A DNA stretch of 64,000 nucleotides from a virus. The translations under genes and the position numbers were made by a program. This document shows positions 10,001 to 18,482 of the stretch, one piece after another. The notes under the pieces are model-generated. The model saw only the letters and a program-made list of their open reading frames with translations, did no database searches and was not told the origin of the DNA. The stretch lies in IMG/VR virus record IMGVR_UViG_3300024335_000009, positions 1-64,000 of that record, one strand, 5' to 3'. The first letter of the stretch is position 1, and the number at the start of each line of letters is the position of its first letter.

Positions 10001-12924
10001 ACTTTTTCAATAACAATAGCACTGAAAAATTCACTTCTATTCGGCTCACCAGAATGTATTACTAAATCATAATTGTCTTTAGGAATTTCTGTATATTTAC
10101 TGTTAGTCATAGATGTATTTTCTGCTAACAGCTTGAAGTTATTAACAAATCCACCTAGCTTTGAGCCAAGTTTAAATTCATAATCTTGTTTTTGTATTAT
10201 GATATTTGCAGTATTATATCCTTCTCTACTATTGTAAATTGAAATACTCGTATCAATTTCATCTTTGTATGTGTGGAATATTTTGAAAGGTTTGGTCAGC
10301 ATCATTAGTATGAATTCTATGAAAGGATATTCACTTGAATTCTTCCATGCCATTTCTACTGGAGATCCATCACCGAATTCCCAATCTTCTGATAATCTGC
10401 CTATATCATTGTTTAAGATTGATCCGCTAAAAAATAAATTATTAATATCAATATAGTTGCCGCCAGCATCGACTGGAATTGGAACATTTGTGATATTATT
10501 AATAGAAAATAAGTTAGACCAAAAACTTGGGTCAGCAAAGTTGGAACCGTATGTAGTTCTAAACGTTGTAGGCTCTTGTGAAAGTCCTATTGTTTTCCAC
10601 GGTTCTTCTATAGGATTATCTGTATTGTATGCATATTTAAATATACCACGCCAGTGTCCCGGAGAGTCTGCATTTATGTTTCTATAATTCCATGTAGTCC
10701 AATCACTAGCATCAAATCCTGTATTCTGTAAATCATCTATATTATTTCTAATTAGCCATTTCTTAAAGAAAGGATACATCGTGTAGTTCTTTTCAGAATT
10801 AGACCATTCGCTTGGTGCAGATTTGTACACCCCATAATTTACAGCATCTAAATTTGTTCTTGCAAGATTATCATCTAGGTTGTTCCATATAAGAGTTTCA
10901 AACATTAACATAATGTCATCTGTCTTGTCGCCCCAAAGTTTCATTCTTGAACCGTCATGTCCTATAAGGAATTGTGTTACTCCGGAACTATATCCCATAT
11001 CATCCATAATCATAGGTCTAAATGCTGGGTATAATTTCAAGTATGTAGCACTTGGTGGGACGAATGTTTCTTTGATGCTATCATATCTTCTAAGATAGAT
11101 AGTACTGTTGCCTGATACCGGAGACCTAAAATTTAAAATATCCTTACCGCCTTGACTGATAATGATAGTATAATCTATGTTAAGTCTTTGCAATACACCA
11201 TCTTTAAATACTGACAGAGTTTCAGGAAACGCTATAGCTCCTAATTCATCAGGTACAAACTGTTCAGTAGCATCTGCTATAATTTCTGTTATTTCTGCTT
11301 CTTGGTAATTAGAGTATAATTCACCATGATTAATCATGTCAAGTTTATCAAATATACTAATGCTATCTCTCTTTGATAATGCAATTAGATTTATTGCTTC
11401 TTCTAAAATCATTAAGTCTGATTTAGATTGGCTTCCTGCATCATTGAGAATATCTCTTACTGTCGTTACTAATTTGTTTTTGTATCCTTGATACGTTGTT
11501 GATAAAAACTCAACTGCTTTTATTGGGTCATAATCATCCCTTGTTATAGAAAAGAATGCATCTTTAACATCAACAGAGTTTGTAACTAACACACTTCCTT
11601 TATTATGAAAAGTGTTAAGATGTCCAACAGTATTTAGGTTTCTAAAGTTATTAAATCCATTTGCTTCACCGGTAAGACCAGGAGCAGTTTCTAAAATTCT
11701 TAAAAAATGTTCATACAATATTGAGTATGATAAATTTATATTATTGTAGCTTTTATTATCTACGTTAAATTCTATTGAGTGATGCAATCGTTGAAAGCCG
11801 TTGTCGCCATCATTTACTACACCGCTTTTTGTACAGTAATCAATATACACAAACCCATCTGGTTCATTATCCAATGTCACTGTATTGTTTGTCAAATCAA
11901 CTGTATAATTAGCAATCTGTTTCATACCCTCAACATAAACATCAACGGCATTAGTTGTCTTTGGTGTTTGTGATAAGGTTAATACTTTCCCAGATTCTCT
12001 TCCATACTCTTGTCTAAAGTTTCTATAATCGAATGTAGTATCAATATAGATACCAGTCATTACTCCATCTAAATCATATTGTGCATTATCAGGTATATCA
12101 ACAATAAATTGAAATTCACTAGCATAATCGCCTGCTTTTAATAATGGAACAAATCCTAATTCTTGGTCTGCGTTATATAATGCGGAATCACCAATCACAT
12201 ATGAAAAGATTTTTGAATCTACTATATTTCCAGCATTGCCATCTTTGTCATATATTTTAAATGTAGGAAACTCCCAATCTGTTGAAGCGACTTTATTTAA
12301 ACTATCATTTCCAAGTTCTATTCTACTATCAAATTCTATGATAGGACGTTTAGCTTGTTCTATCTTATCACTATTTGTACTTGTTATAAATGATTTTATA
12401 TCATCGTAATGATACCATGAGTTTTCATTAGACCACCAGTTATCAACTGCAAAAAGATTTGCATCGTCCCTGGCAATCGTAACATAATGTTTTTTATTAC
12501 TACCAGTTATAGTTAGGTCGAATCCTGGCTTAACCCAGTAATACATTTCGTAGTTTATAAACTTGTCTAAGTCTACTGGTATATTAATTGTTTTCTTTGT
12601 AGTATCGAATAATCTTCTATGGTCATTTGTCAAAGCACCTTTATTAAATAAAGAATTCAACATGTCTTCATAAAAGACCTTATCATTCTTACTAGAGTAT
12701 ACTGGTTCTAAACCGTAATTCTCACGACCATATGCATGTGGAGGAAACGAGAGATATATATCTTCTTCTCTGTTTATTCCTTTTTCTTTTCTACCAACAT
12801 ATGCTCTTGTCTTTTCGACTGAGCCTTTTGAGAATGCTCGTTCAAGTGTGCCTTCAAAGATAGTTTGTAATTCACTATTCTTTAAATGTCCCGGAAGAAA
12901 GTCATAAATTTTATTCTTAGCCAT
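4084..12924 (-). CDS. Giant baseplate structural protein (2,946 residues), gp7-position
   Basis: This is the largest gene of the window, directly downstream of gp6 and overlapping it by 8 nt. T4-like phages place very large wedge proteins in this baseplate operon. The N-terminus (MAKNKIYDFLPGHL) and the C-terminal third (roughly 2,600-2,946) contain aromatic and charged segments typical of baseplate wedge proteins. Residues about 1,640-1,780 are Ser/Thr/Gly-rich with two copies of an ASGD-V-DG motif. Residues about 1,780-2,090 hold five tandem modules of about 60 residues, each ending in an Leu-Gly motif, resembling flagellar hook IN motifs. Calling it the gp7 counterpart is positional inference; a fusion of several ancestral wedge or fibre proteins is possible. 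Confidence 0.65.
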   Translation of the reverse strand: MAKNKIYDFLPGHLKNSELQTIFEGTLERAFSKGSVEKTRAYVGRKEKGINREEDIYLSFPPHAYGRENYGLEPVYSSKNDKVFYEDMLNSLFNKGALTNDHRRLFDTTKKTINIPVDLDKFINYEMYYWVKPGFDLTITGSNKKHYVTIARDDANLFAVDNWWSNENSWYHYDDIKSFITSTNSDKIEQAKRPIIEFDSRIELGNDSLNKVASTDWEFPTFKIYDKDGNAGNIVDSKIFSYVIGDSALYNADQELGFVPLLKAGDYASEFQFIVDIPDNAQYDLDGVMTGIYIDTTFDYRNFRQEYGRESGKVLTLSQTPKTTNAVDVYVEGMKQIANYTVDLTNNTVTLDNEPDGFVYIDYCTKSGVVNDGDNGFQRLHHSIEFNVDNKSYNNINLSYSILYEHFLRILETAPGLTGEANGFNNFRNLNTVGHLNTFHNKGSVLVTNSVDVKDAFFSITRDDYDPIKAVEFLSTTYQGYKNKLVTTVRDILNDAGSQSKSDLMILEEAINLIALSKRDSISIFDKLDMINHGELYSNYQEAEITEIIADATEQFVPDELGAIAFPETLSVFKDGVLQRLNIDYTIIISQGGKDILNFRSPVSGNSTIYLRRYDSIKETFVPPSATYLKLYPAFRPMIMDDMGYSSGVTQFLIGHDGSRMKLWGDKTDDIMLMFETLIWNNLDDNLARTNLDAVNYGVYKSAPSEWSNSEKNYTMYPFFKKWLIRNNIDDLQNTGFDASDWTTWNYRNINADSPGHWRGIFKYAYNTDNPIEEPWKTIGLSQEPTTFRTTYGSNFADPSFWSNLFSINNITNVPIPVDAGGNYIDINNLFFSGSILNNDIGRLSEDWEFGDGSPVEMAWKNSSEYPFIEFILMMLTKPFKIFHTYKDEIDTSISIYNSREGYNTANIIIQKQDYEFKLGSKLGGFVNNFKLLAENTSMTNSKYTEIPKDNYDLVIHSGEPNRSEFFSAIVIEKVSLDSPHPVYSKANTMTYLKGDIVLNEFDGKYYRRIAESQTAKEQQSSPIIQFDYQAWSLISQPKTQSFGYRIQGYDDINPTFFAMDWDRTSGEKAFSTKGDRMHLSDWQQGNYYRQDSYMKYQGQPYVCLNAHTSTTLIDDNIEDWKQLVEWPVTNVVTAYGWKKFKNDAVKTFNYGDILTSIDDVAHLMVGYQEYLGLIGWGFTDIDEDGNTIDFKQLLLKFLEWSSETHEPGDFITLSPVLLTGSFTAPYGVASVRKETHKNFYRVVDASGRLIPNSEISFTTDGKAINFRSNVPVYGMKIDIQDVEHAFVVDRVDSYGDIIYDPHMHNRNLRMQIDCNRQSDWDGTLTVDGYLTYGDELIPNFETMAEESKYYRDTLIDQSLEAINGLKGSQIGYNKRAYLSNHGIERESALEFYKGFLAHKGTESSINRIINNNSNFKDITHQDVWAIKVDDYGKVNNGYNITKSVNTIDILSDPHAVEFDTLPRPFVYRDITKEFPIRTTGYVDGNDVNYTVKTEYDLTSLNANTLYEGDTAWLQFDPIREWDVRRLSEVAEISYVGETEDNQLYLGLVNEIDIVDSVYIKIKNETIDPEIADYYYLVSNGTKEVGGITIYEYLVFELNYEPLIVEIDSSTSSSLFVPTSSSQGVEAIGSVSNPVFASGDALVIDGISYTYTPGSGSVSSGIAIGGDGATVDPVISANEKMQMVVYGNNGTIVNSNTVVTFRGTTATATSALASVKDDIIEIDGTPLTIGYSAISSISETSSVTETTAVASGDTIVVDGTTKSFADLTVTGTVSAPTIPQNKPLQVNGTLLSLTAADDIDAVILNINTNSLDVIASKTANDELILTTTSGVLELSGSALTDLGLSTTSSYKQSKFKNIATELSTISGITSTVSAGGLLTIASTNNTMTLAGTALSVLGMTAGNYSATSNPTAQSVVNQINALGIVDASASGNAITISSSNSDLVITETTPGAMGRLGFATTTVTVDALTNIIEDIQNQALQGVTGVTLSKSASGRQLQIVSSQSSIVLSNITGNPLNDLGILVGTYNNSTTVSSSASEFKDYINSQSSDIIVNITSDGRMVFTTSAVSLTFSGTTDAMLSKLGLYRDYTSVTSNANFKAMRWKSMRFTPNYLFETFDEFYTDLGLNAEALIWADDYISEGWAVLNRNSTGSLLIRNRQANTLEVDYMKRVIIKDGNNFFNYQLYDPLNLKFPGSATRDIDYVTWEDPAGYDTTTDNELWLDENLGKIWWDTTLARYYRYNDYGDANKLIVESFASKYWGKLVAGSEINIKQWSKSEQLPEGITKFTTKVYFDTTKNKSITEYYYWSEVGNSPVAGKTLSIAEIKMLLESGDINNKFIPISNNKILISNNAYIFENESIDVSIEYRVTSDISAKHTDWKFVKEGGKYDTSVVDGELQRQMIDSIANVHFEQYDQKKVEQSMLGDPNHTIITFPILSGLYGGGRDDATINDTVVTLNSKIIDASDIGFDISTTNPNLAKLLIAKSVTVLPDDVVRVYRMIPTENNWFTNLQIARENFASILNKELSNKHLTGSFPFYKDFIEPDQLALSLGDWYLADEYKEIKRYGYLSKTRNFDMLKLYKEGVTSFKLELPTHDEYYAEHDGALRLVHSSKNALRLSYNDLVFPENDQASAKYYENALGVQIHELMGLLITYPKRNLLNNLLFGMINYMYTEKTHPDWIFKSSYIDITMYHRDLRQYAIYQRDSEEDILEYLTEAKPYHTKIRTKTRIYGKDELIKSDVDIEEKMEISLDFGNHSRYIESDTIDGGDEQIIDADNYVDIADGTWEQGRLLRTRQEYTAEAGGFDTGLVLPTILDSSTVMVKQYTDATKTTHDKTYMFVYDMFGRGWRIGVDAESTATSFDGTTVVVDTPASFKTASKKNKKLIAFENETTGVIEFMTYNKKASQNLTIDERGLYTGLHTAPGSTSKVYALDTPLEMVLHGKLKTEWI
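6655..7590 (-). repeat. Five tandem ~60-residue modules inside the giant baseplate protein
   Basis: The translated repeats share the frame: short helix (VVNQINAL, ELSTI, EFKDYINS), a strand with V/I and S/G (GGLLTIASTN, GNAITISSSN, GRQLQIVSSQ), a strand (MTLAGTAL, LVITETT, IVLSNITG), then L-G-(L/M/I/F). The endings are LTDLGLST, LSVLGMTA, MGRLGFAT, LNDLGILV and LSKLGLYR. The frame resembles the flagellin/hook IN motif of FliD-type proteins. At DNA level the copies are diverged. Confidence 0.65.
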
Positions 12925-15900
12925 TGCTTACTACATCCTCGCCTTGAAGTTCTGATGATGAAATTGCTGAAATGATTTTAACATTTTCTGATGTTGTTAC
13001 ACTTAAGAAAATTTCATTTGGTTCACTAGTAATACTTAGCAAGTCTGTAAAACCGCTAGTAGAATATTTAGGTGTTGTAACAACACTTGCAATATAATCT
13101 CCAAGTTGATTATGTAAGTATGATGCTAATTCTGAGAAGTAGAATGTGTCACCAAACTCCCAGTTATCTAATTCGAAGTATTCATTTACTTTAGTTGACA
13201 CTGCGGTCTTGACCTCACTGTCAGTATATGCTGTTCCTGATTTCTTAACAACTTTGAATGTAGCCTGATTTTCAGGAGATGCGAAGTTGCCGAACAAGTA
13301 TTTGAACTTGACTGGTATATATGAAATATGGTCTGCAATAGACGATTTGGGTTCAATACCACTCATCAATGTTGACAATTCGTAATTATTTGGAGATGTA
13401 GGTACTGCTGTTTTGAAACCACCTGCTATCCATTGATTTACTTGTCTTACATAGTCACTTGTAAGAACATACATGTCAACGATATTACTTGTACTAGGAT
13501 CAATTCTTTTATCTACGTCTGCATAATGATCCCATCTATAACTCATAAATTTGTCTTCAACAAAACTTTTGCCATCGACTACTGAGTATTGTGTGTCGCC
13601 ATACCAAATAACTGTAGGAGATTGTTCATAGTACACAAACGATTTTGACCAAGTACCTGCTTGATATAAGTACCATTCGCTATCATCTGTGTTAAACCAT
13701 ATTTTATAACTTGGTAAATTGCCTTCTGGTGTTGGGTTACTAACTGTTCCGGCATTTGGTGCCGCTGTTGCAGATTTTGATGCTCTATGTAAATCTATAT
13801 TTTCATAGCCTGCATGACTGAATTTGTATGACTCTATAATAAATTTAGATGAAGTCACGTTTCCTTGGTCATCTTTTAAATTAAATACATTCAATAATCC
13901 ATATGGATTTCCGTCTGCACTTAATGTCAGTAATTTAACTCTTGTAGGATCAATGTATCCTGAACTTATTCTATATTCATCATAAACATATGCACTTGTA
14001 GTAACGTAAGATGATGTTTGTACTTCAACTTTCTTAGCTACTTGTACATCGGCCACAACTTTGACTCCAAAGTCTGCTAATGTAGTAGTGGCACTACCAT
14101 CGCCTACAAAAACATCTAATAAACTTGAAGTGCCTGGATCTATTGTCCAGAATATAATTTTATATGAATTGCCAGCACCCGCTACTAATTCACAATGATT
14201 CGATGATATAATTTGTCCGTTGTTATCTTTGATAACCATATTAGATTGTGTTATAGTTTCAGATGTTGAGAAATTTATTTCACCGTATGCTGTCTGTTTA
14301 AATCTAACATCATTTTCTGCGGTATCAGATTGTGTTATACCATCTCCGCCTGTGCCATCTGGTTGTACATTCCAATTCTTATATGGATATGTAAATTTAT
14401 ACGATGAAGTTCCTGACAAGTATTCTGTAATGAAATCTTTTTGTACACCTGTCATACCAAATGTTGCAGTCTCTCTTGTTTCTCCAGTTGGTAATGAACT
14501 AGTATCAATCCATAAAAAGTTATTTGTTGTCGGTGCAGAACCAAAATATGATAAAGAAGGTTCGCCCTTAAACCCATGTATATTTTTTAAGTTAGTGGAC
14601 GATATTGTACTATGTGATGCTACTGCGTTTGCTTGTGCTTCTGCGTTCTGTTCGCCATCAATTGGCATTCCGTTTGGTGAAATGTGCGTTTCAGACCCTG
14701 TCGTTACAACCGAATCGTCTTCTACATTCGTTAGCAATGAAACATATTGAGACAAATCATCAACTTCAAGTTCTAATTCAAAATCAGGAGTTGAACCGAT
14801 GATATTATTTGGTGTTGCAGGTGAAGTTATTGCACTAGTTGGCAAGTCGTATGTAATTCCCGCAGGCGATACTAATTGATGTTTATAATCAACTGTCGAA
14901 ATAGTACTGTTATTCTCAACATAGTCGTATGTTACATCTGCACCGGTGTTGCGATATTTTGCCTTGAATGTTCCACCGCCACTGCCGTTTGATGCAAATT
15001 CTGACACTGGTGTATAACCTACAGTAATCTCATCTGAAATATTTGAGTCCGAAGAGGTTACTGTCTTAGCGCCATCATAGTAGTTAATTAATAGTTTGTC
15101 TCTTTCAGCAAGATTTGTTTCATTATCTACAACTACTTCATTGTTGCCATAATAAAATCTAACTTGGTCGTAGCTTTCAAACACAACTTTCTTGCCGTTA
15201 ATTTTGGCAACATACATAGTTTCGTGGGTTCGAATGCCAGGATTATATTCATACTCTACTTTTATTTTATCACTGAGGTCTACTACTCCATCCCATATTT
15301 TCCATTCCCATTTAGTTGTTTGTCCTTGAGCAACATCATAATATAAAGTAAATGATGTAACATTCAAGTCATCAATTTTTTGAGTTTTGATTGCTGTGAT
15401 TTCTGCTTCTGTAAATTTACTTCTGTAGCCTCTGATTACAGATTTCAATGTTCCCTTTTCTGTAATGACTCTATCTAAAATAATCTGTCCTGGGTCTGTA
15501 GAAACAACTTTTTTAACTCTTGCATAATACTCCGTACTTGACTCTCCTAGTATTTTTACATAGTCACCTTGTTCTATATTCCAAGGCGCAGTGCCTTCGA
15601 TTTGTAAATTATTTAATGGGCTTTTTGTATATAATTCATTTACGTCAATATTAATACTAGCCGCGTCTCGGTATAAATGATAAAACTTATTAAACAATGA
15701 CGGATGTCCGATTGCTCTTGAAAGTTCATTTCTAATAAAATCATCGCTGTTGCCACTAGTCCTATTAAAGTACAATGACATGTTTAGGCTTTCGTCTTCA
15801 ACAAACACAGAACCATCTGTTCCTGTAATGCTTAAGTTTGAGTGATGTCCGGTAACGTCATCCATTTCAAAGTAACGAGAATTGCCTGCAAAACTTGTGT

Positions 15901-17263
15901 TTACTGATTTCAGCTTTCTTACAATGTTGTTACCTAATGTTAATGGGTATACATTGTAGTCCTGTGCGTTGACCATTCTGTCTTGGGCGTAATATGATTT
16001 CTGTGCAATTCTTCTTACGCTTGTGAATGTTTCACCCGCAAAGTTTTCACCAAAGTCTTTAGTGCTTGCCATTGTAATTGTAAGTCTGTATGACTTATCA
16101 TCTGCACCAGTATATGGGATAGATATTGTAACGTTTGAAATATCGCCTGAATTTACAGAAAAGTTTTCGTTTGTACAAGTTCTAAACCATGCTCTATAAT
16201 CACCGAATGCCGCATTGCCGAATATACCGTCTGGATATCTAAGTTCGATTGTATTGTTAATACCAGTTGAGATATTTACAAGGTCGCCATTTCCAGTTCT
16301 AAGTGAATTGTAGATTGCAGTTTCACGTGTATCATTGTCAACTTTAGTAACATCTGATTTATAATTTAAGTTACTATCTAATTTGTGCAACCAAACATCA
16401 GTATTAGAAACGTTTGCATCTGTTAATGTTTCTACTCTATTAGATGCCTTTATTCCATATCTAAAGTTCTCAAATTGCAGTTGTCCTGCTTTAGCAAGAA
16501 CGAAGAAACCTGTTCTGTCTGATGCAGGTCCCAAGTTATCATTTCTATTAATGATTGTGAAATTTTTATCATTGAGCGGAGCACCTTCTATAATCTTATT
16601 ATTTTCGATACTTGCTCTTACAGCCTCAAACCGTCTATTGGCACCTGCTACATTCGATGTGAATGCGTATGCAATAGATTTAGAATTCTTGTTCTCATTT
16701 ACTTCATATAAGTAATTTTCAACATTGCCGATATTCAAACTTGCACTAGGATCTTGAATTTTTGTATTTTTATTGAATGAAGAATTTAAAACAGTAATGA
16801 ATTTTTCATACCAGTCAACATCATTTGAGTCATTCCAGTTAACAACGTTGCCGGCGAGAGAGTTACCTTCGTTGTCTGCTACATCTTCTGTAGTTGTGAC
16901 GCTTGTGATTTTCATCATACCACTTGCATTGATTGGTCGTGTCTTTGTATAACCAAGTGTTCTAGCCATACGTAAAATACTTTCACGGCGTTCAGCCGTA
17001 TCCATAAAGTTTTCACGTGTATTCATATCACTTCTGAATGCTAGTGAATGTCCTAAGTATGCTACAAGGTCTAAAATCGCAATGAATTCAGAACTTGCTA
17101 TAAAATCATTAAATTTTTCTGGGTATGTCTTATTGATGTACGCAAGTAAACTTTCACGTATTGTATCGAAATCATAAGACTTCAAACTCACGTTACTGAA
17201 AGCAGTGTATACACTGGTCCAGCTTTCACTTGCAAATAAGTTATCTATTCTTTCTTGACTCAT
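12917..17263 (-). CDS. 6: Baseplate wedge protein gp6 (long form)
   Basis: A 1,448-residue homologue of T4 gp6, the wedge subunit that dimerises into the inner baseplate ring and belongs to the baseplate J-like family. The N-terminal 120 residues carry the family pattern: IAILDLVAYLGHSLAFRSDM, then NFMDTAERRESILRMARTLG. T4 gp6 is about 660 residues, so this version is more than twice as long. The extra C-terminal part includes a W-rich module (KIWFNTDDSEWYLYQAGTW, around residue 1,190) that recurs in other structural proteins here. It lies 4 nt after gp25 and overlaps the giant wedge gene by 8 nt. The ribosome binding site is AGAGAG. Confidence 0.9.
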   Translation of the reverse strand: MSQERIDNLFASESWTSVYTAFSNVSLKSYDFDTIRESLLAYINKTYPEKFNDFIASSEFIAILDLVAYLGHSLAFRSDMNTRENFMDTAERRESILRMARTLGYTKTRPINASGMMKITSVTTTEDVADNEGNSLAGNVVNWNDSNDVDWYEKFITVLNSSFNKNTKIQDPSASLNIGNVENYLYEVNENKNSKSIAYAFTSNVAGANRRFEAVRASIENNKIIEGAPLNDKNFTIINRNDNLGPASDRTGFFVLAKAGQLQFENFRYGIKASNRVETLTDANVSNTDVWLHKLDSNLNYKSDVTKVDNDTRETAIYNSLRTGNGDLVNISTGINNTIELRYPDGIFGNAAFGDYRAWFRTCTNENFSVNSGDISNVTISIPYTGADDKSYRLTITMASTKDFGENFAGETFTSVRRIAQKSYYAQDRMVNAQDYNVYPLTLGNNIVRKLKSVNTSFAGNSRYFEMDDVTGHHSNLSITGTDGSVFVEDESLNMSLYFNRTSGNSDDFIRNELSRAIGHPSLFNKFYHLYRDAASINIDVNELYTKSPLNNLQIEGTAPWNIEQGDYVKILGESSTEYYARVKKVVSTDPGQIILDRVITEKGTLKSVIRGYRSKFTEAEITAIKTQKIDDLNVTSFTLYYDVAQGQTTKWEWKIWDGVVDLSDKIKVEYEYNPGIRTHETMYVAKINGKKVVFESYDQVRFYYGNNEVVVDNETNLAERDKLLINYYDGAKTVTSSDSNISDEITVGYTPVSEFASNGSGGGTFKAKYRNTGADVTYDYVENNSTISTVDYKHQLVSPAGITYDLPTSAITSPATPNNIIGSTPDFELELEVDDLSQYVSLLTNVEDDSVVTTGSETHISPNGMPIDGEQNAEAQANAVASHSTISSTNLKNIHGFKGEPSLSYFGSAPTTNNFLWIDTSSLPTGETRETATFGMTGVQKDFITEYLSGTSSYKFTYPYKNWNVQPDGTGGDGITQSDTAENDVRFKQTAYGEINFSTSETITQSNMVIKDNNGQIISSNHCELVAGAGNSYKIIFWTIDPGTSSLLDVFVGDGSATTTLADFGVKVVADVQVAKKVEVQTSSYVTTSAYVYDEYRISSGYIDPTRVKLLTLSADGNPYGLLNVFNLKDDQGNVTSSKFIIESYKFSHAGYENIDLHRASKSATAAPNAGTVSNPTPEGNLPSYKIWFNTDDSEWYLYQAGTWSKSFVYYEQSPTVIWYGDTQYSVVDGKSFVEDKFMSYRWDHYADVDKRIDPSTSNIVDMYVLTSDYVRQVNQWIAGGFKTAVPTSPNNYELSTLMSGIEPKSSIADHISYIPVKFKYLFGNFASPENQATFKVVKKSGTAYTDSEVKTAVSTKVNEYFELDNWEFGDTFYFSELASYLHNQLGDYIASVVTTPKYSTSGFTDLLSITSEPNEIFLSVTTSENVKIISAISSSELQGEDVVSNG

Positions 17264-17267
17264 TTTT

Positions 17268-17624
17268 TTATTCTCTCTTTAAATCTATTGTTAGTGTTAC
17301 AGGCTCATTATCTGGTAATATAGCGACACTAATAGATGCTGTGACTGTATGCTCACCTTCAGTTAAGTTAATGGACTCTAAATTCACTCTAGGTTCATCG
17401 CTGATGATGTTCGTTAAATCTTCTTCAATAAGTGTTCTTATGTTAGAGGTCAACGGCTCAAAGATAAGGTCATGTATAATCGACCCATAAGTAGGCATCA
17501 TAATTCTTTCGCCTTTGCGAGTCATGATATTATTCAATAAATCTTCTACTACTAACTCTTTTCCAGTTAGAGTATGATTGATTGCACTTTTGTTTTTAGT
17601 ACTGAAACCTATAAATCTTGCCAT
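17268..17624 (-). CDS. 25: Baseplate wedge protein gp25
   Basis: A 118-residue gp25, the small conserved wedge protein (GPW/gp25 family) that nucleates sheath polymerisation on the baseplate. The diagnostic segment [20 protein letters not shown] is intact and the C-terminal beta strands ([11 protein letters not shown]) complete the fold. The ATG at 17624 (MARFIGFS) was chosen over an upstream in-frame ATG because the latter would lie at the late promoter motif at 17650-17658 and lacks family similarity. It is the first gene of the operon gp25 - gp6 - giant wedge protein. Confidence 0.92.
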   Translation of the reverse strand: MARFIGFSTKNKSAINHTLTGKELVVEDLLNNIMTRKGERIMMPTYGSIIHDLIFEPLTSNIRTLIEEDLTNIISDEPRVNLESINLTEGEHTVTASISVAILPDNEPVTLTIDLKRE

Positions 17625-17649
17625 AATGTTCTCTCTATACTTATTAAGA

Positions 17650-17658
17650 GTATTTATC
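17650..17658 (-). promoter_or_regulatory. Late promoter motif GATAAATAC
   Basis: GATAAATAC on the minus strand, 26 nt ahead of the gp25 start. It would drive gp25, gp6 and the giant baseplate protein. It is back to back with the plus-strand early-type promoter at 17685-17713. Confidence 0.8.
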
Positions 17659-17684
17659 AACATATAAACTTCGTACTTTTTGTA

Positions 17685-17713
17685 TTGACTTTTGTTGTAA
17701 TTTCTGTTATTAT
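17685..17713 (+). promoter_or_regulatory. Early-type (sigma70-like) promoter for clpP
   Basis: TTGACT (17685-17690), 17-nt spacer, TATTAT (17708-17713), 37 nt ahead of the clpP start. Confidence 0.75.
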
Positions 17714-17750
17714 TAATTTAATCAAATACAAATGGAGAATAAATAAAAGT

Positions 17751-18353
17751 ATGCCAAACTTAGTACCAATGGTCGTAGACCAAACTGCAAACGGAGAACG
17801 TAGCTTTGATATATTCTCACGTTTGTTAAAAGAAAGAGTTATATTCTTAACAGGTGAAGTCAATGACTATCAGTCTGACTTACTTTGTGCCCAATTTCTG
17901 TTCCTAGAAGCAGAAAACCCAACAAAAGATATACATTTTTATATCAACTCACCAGGCGGAGCAGTAACAGCCGGAATGGCAATCTATGATACTATGCAAT
18001 TCATTCAACCAGATGTTTCAACAATGGTTTTAGGTCAAGCATGTAGCATGGGTTCATTATTGGCAACTGCGGGAGCTCCCGGCAAACGATTTATGTTACC
18101 TCATGCAAGACACATGATACATCAACCAAGTGGCGGCGCCGGTGGACAGGCAACTGACATGGAAATTCAAGTCAAAGAAATCTTAAAAGTTAAAGAAAGT
18201 TTGACTAGTATCTATGTAAAACATAACTCTAAAGGCAAAACTTATGAAGATTTCTATAGTGATATGGAACGTGATAAGTTCATGGGCCCAGAAGAGGCAC
18301 TAGAATACGGGTTAATTGATAAAATTATCAATGAAAGACCTGAAAATCAGTAA
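17751..18353 (+). CDS. clpP: ClpP-like ATP-dependent protease proteolytic subunit
   Basis: A full-length 200-residue ClpP serine protease. The catalytic triad is visible: Ser99 in QACSMGSLL, His124 in MIHQPSGG, and Asp171 in [21 protein letters not shown]. The oxyanion-loop SPGG (residues 67-70) is present. The start at 17751 gives the normal family length; GGAG lies 13 nt upstream. A longer open frame upstream runs through the promoter and is not used. In bacteria ClpP forms a tetradecameric chamber fed by ClpA/ClpX ATPases. No Clp ATPase gene is in this window, so this subunit could assemble with host partners. It has its own promoter and terminator and sits between two late tail operons on the opposite strand. 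The virion head protease is a separate gene (gp21). Confidence 0.95.
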   Translation: MPNLVPMVVDQTANGERSFDIFSRLLKERVIFLTGEVNDYQSDLLCAQFLFLEAENPTKDIHFYINSPGGAVTAGMAIYDTMQFIQPDVSTMVLGQACSMGSLLATAGAPGKRFMLPHARHMIHQPSGGAGGQATDMEIQVKEILKVKESLTSIYVKHNSKGKTYEDFYSDMERDKFMGPEEALEYGLIDKIINERPENQ

Positions 18354-18367
18354 GTAGTCTAATACTT

Positions 18368-18410
18368 AACGGGTTAAAATGTAATTAAATGCAATTTAAC
18401 CCGTTTTTTT
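18368..18410 (+). terminator. Rho-independent terminator after clpP
   Basis: An 11-bp inverted repeat (AACGGGTTAAA at 18368-18378, TTTAACCCGTT at 18395-18405) is followed by a T run to 18410. Confidence 0.9.
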
Positions 18411-18422
18411 ATGGCTAAAAAC

Positions 18423-18450
18423 TTGACAGATTAGCGAATCGTAGTATAAT
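18423..18450 (+). promoter_or_regulatory. Early-type promoter with conserved spacer
   Basis: TTGACA (18423-18428), 16-nt spacer containing TTAGCGAATCGTAG, TATAAT (18445-18450). The spacer is nearly identical to that of the promoter at 18840-18867. Confidence 0.85.
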
Positions 18451-18482
18451 AATAGTATATTCAATAAAGAGAGGGTTTAAAT

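Noticed and set aside
17574-17750. N-terminal hydrophobic extension of ClpP
   Set aside because: The longer frame would give ClpP a membrane segment, but it runs through the promoter and the gp25 start on the other strand, and the internal ATG gives the normal family length.
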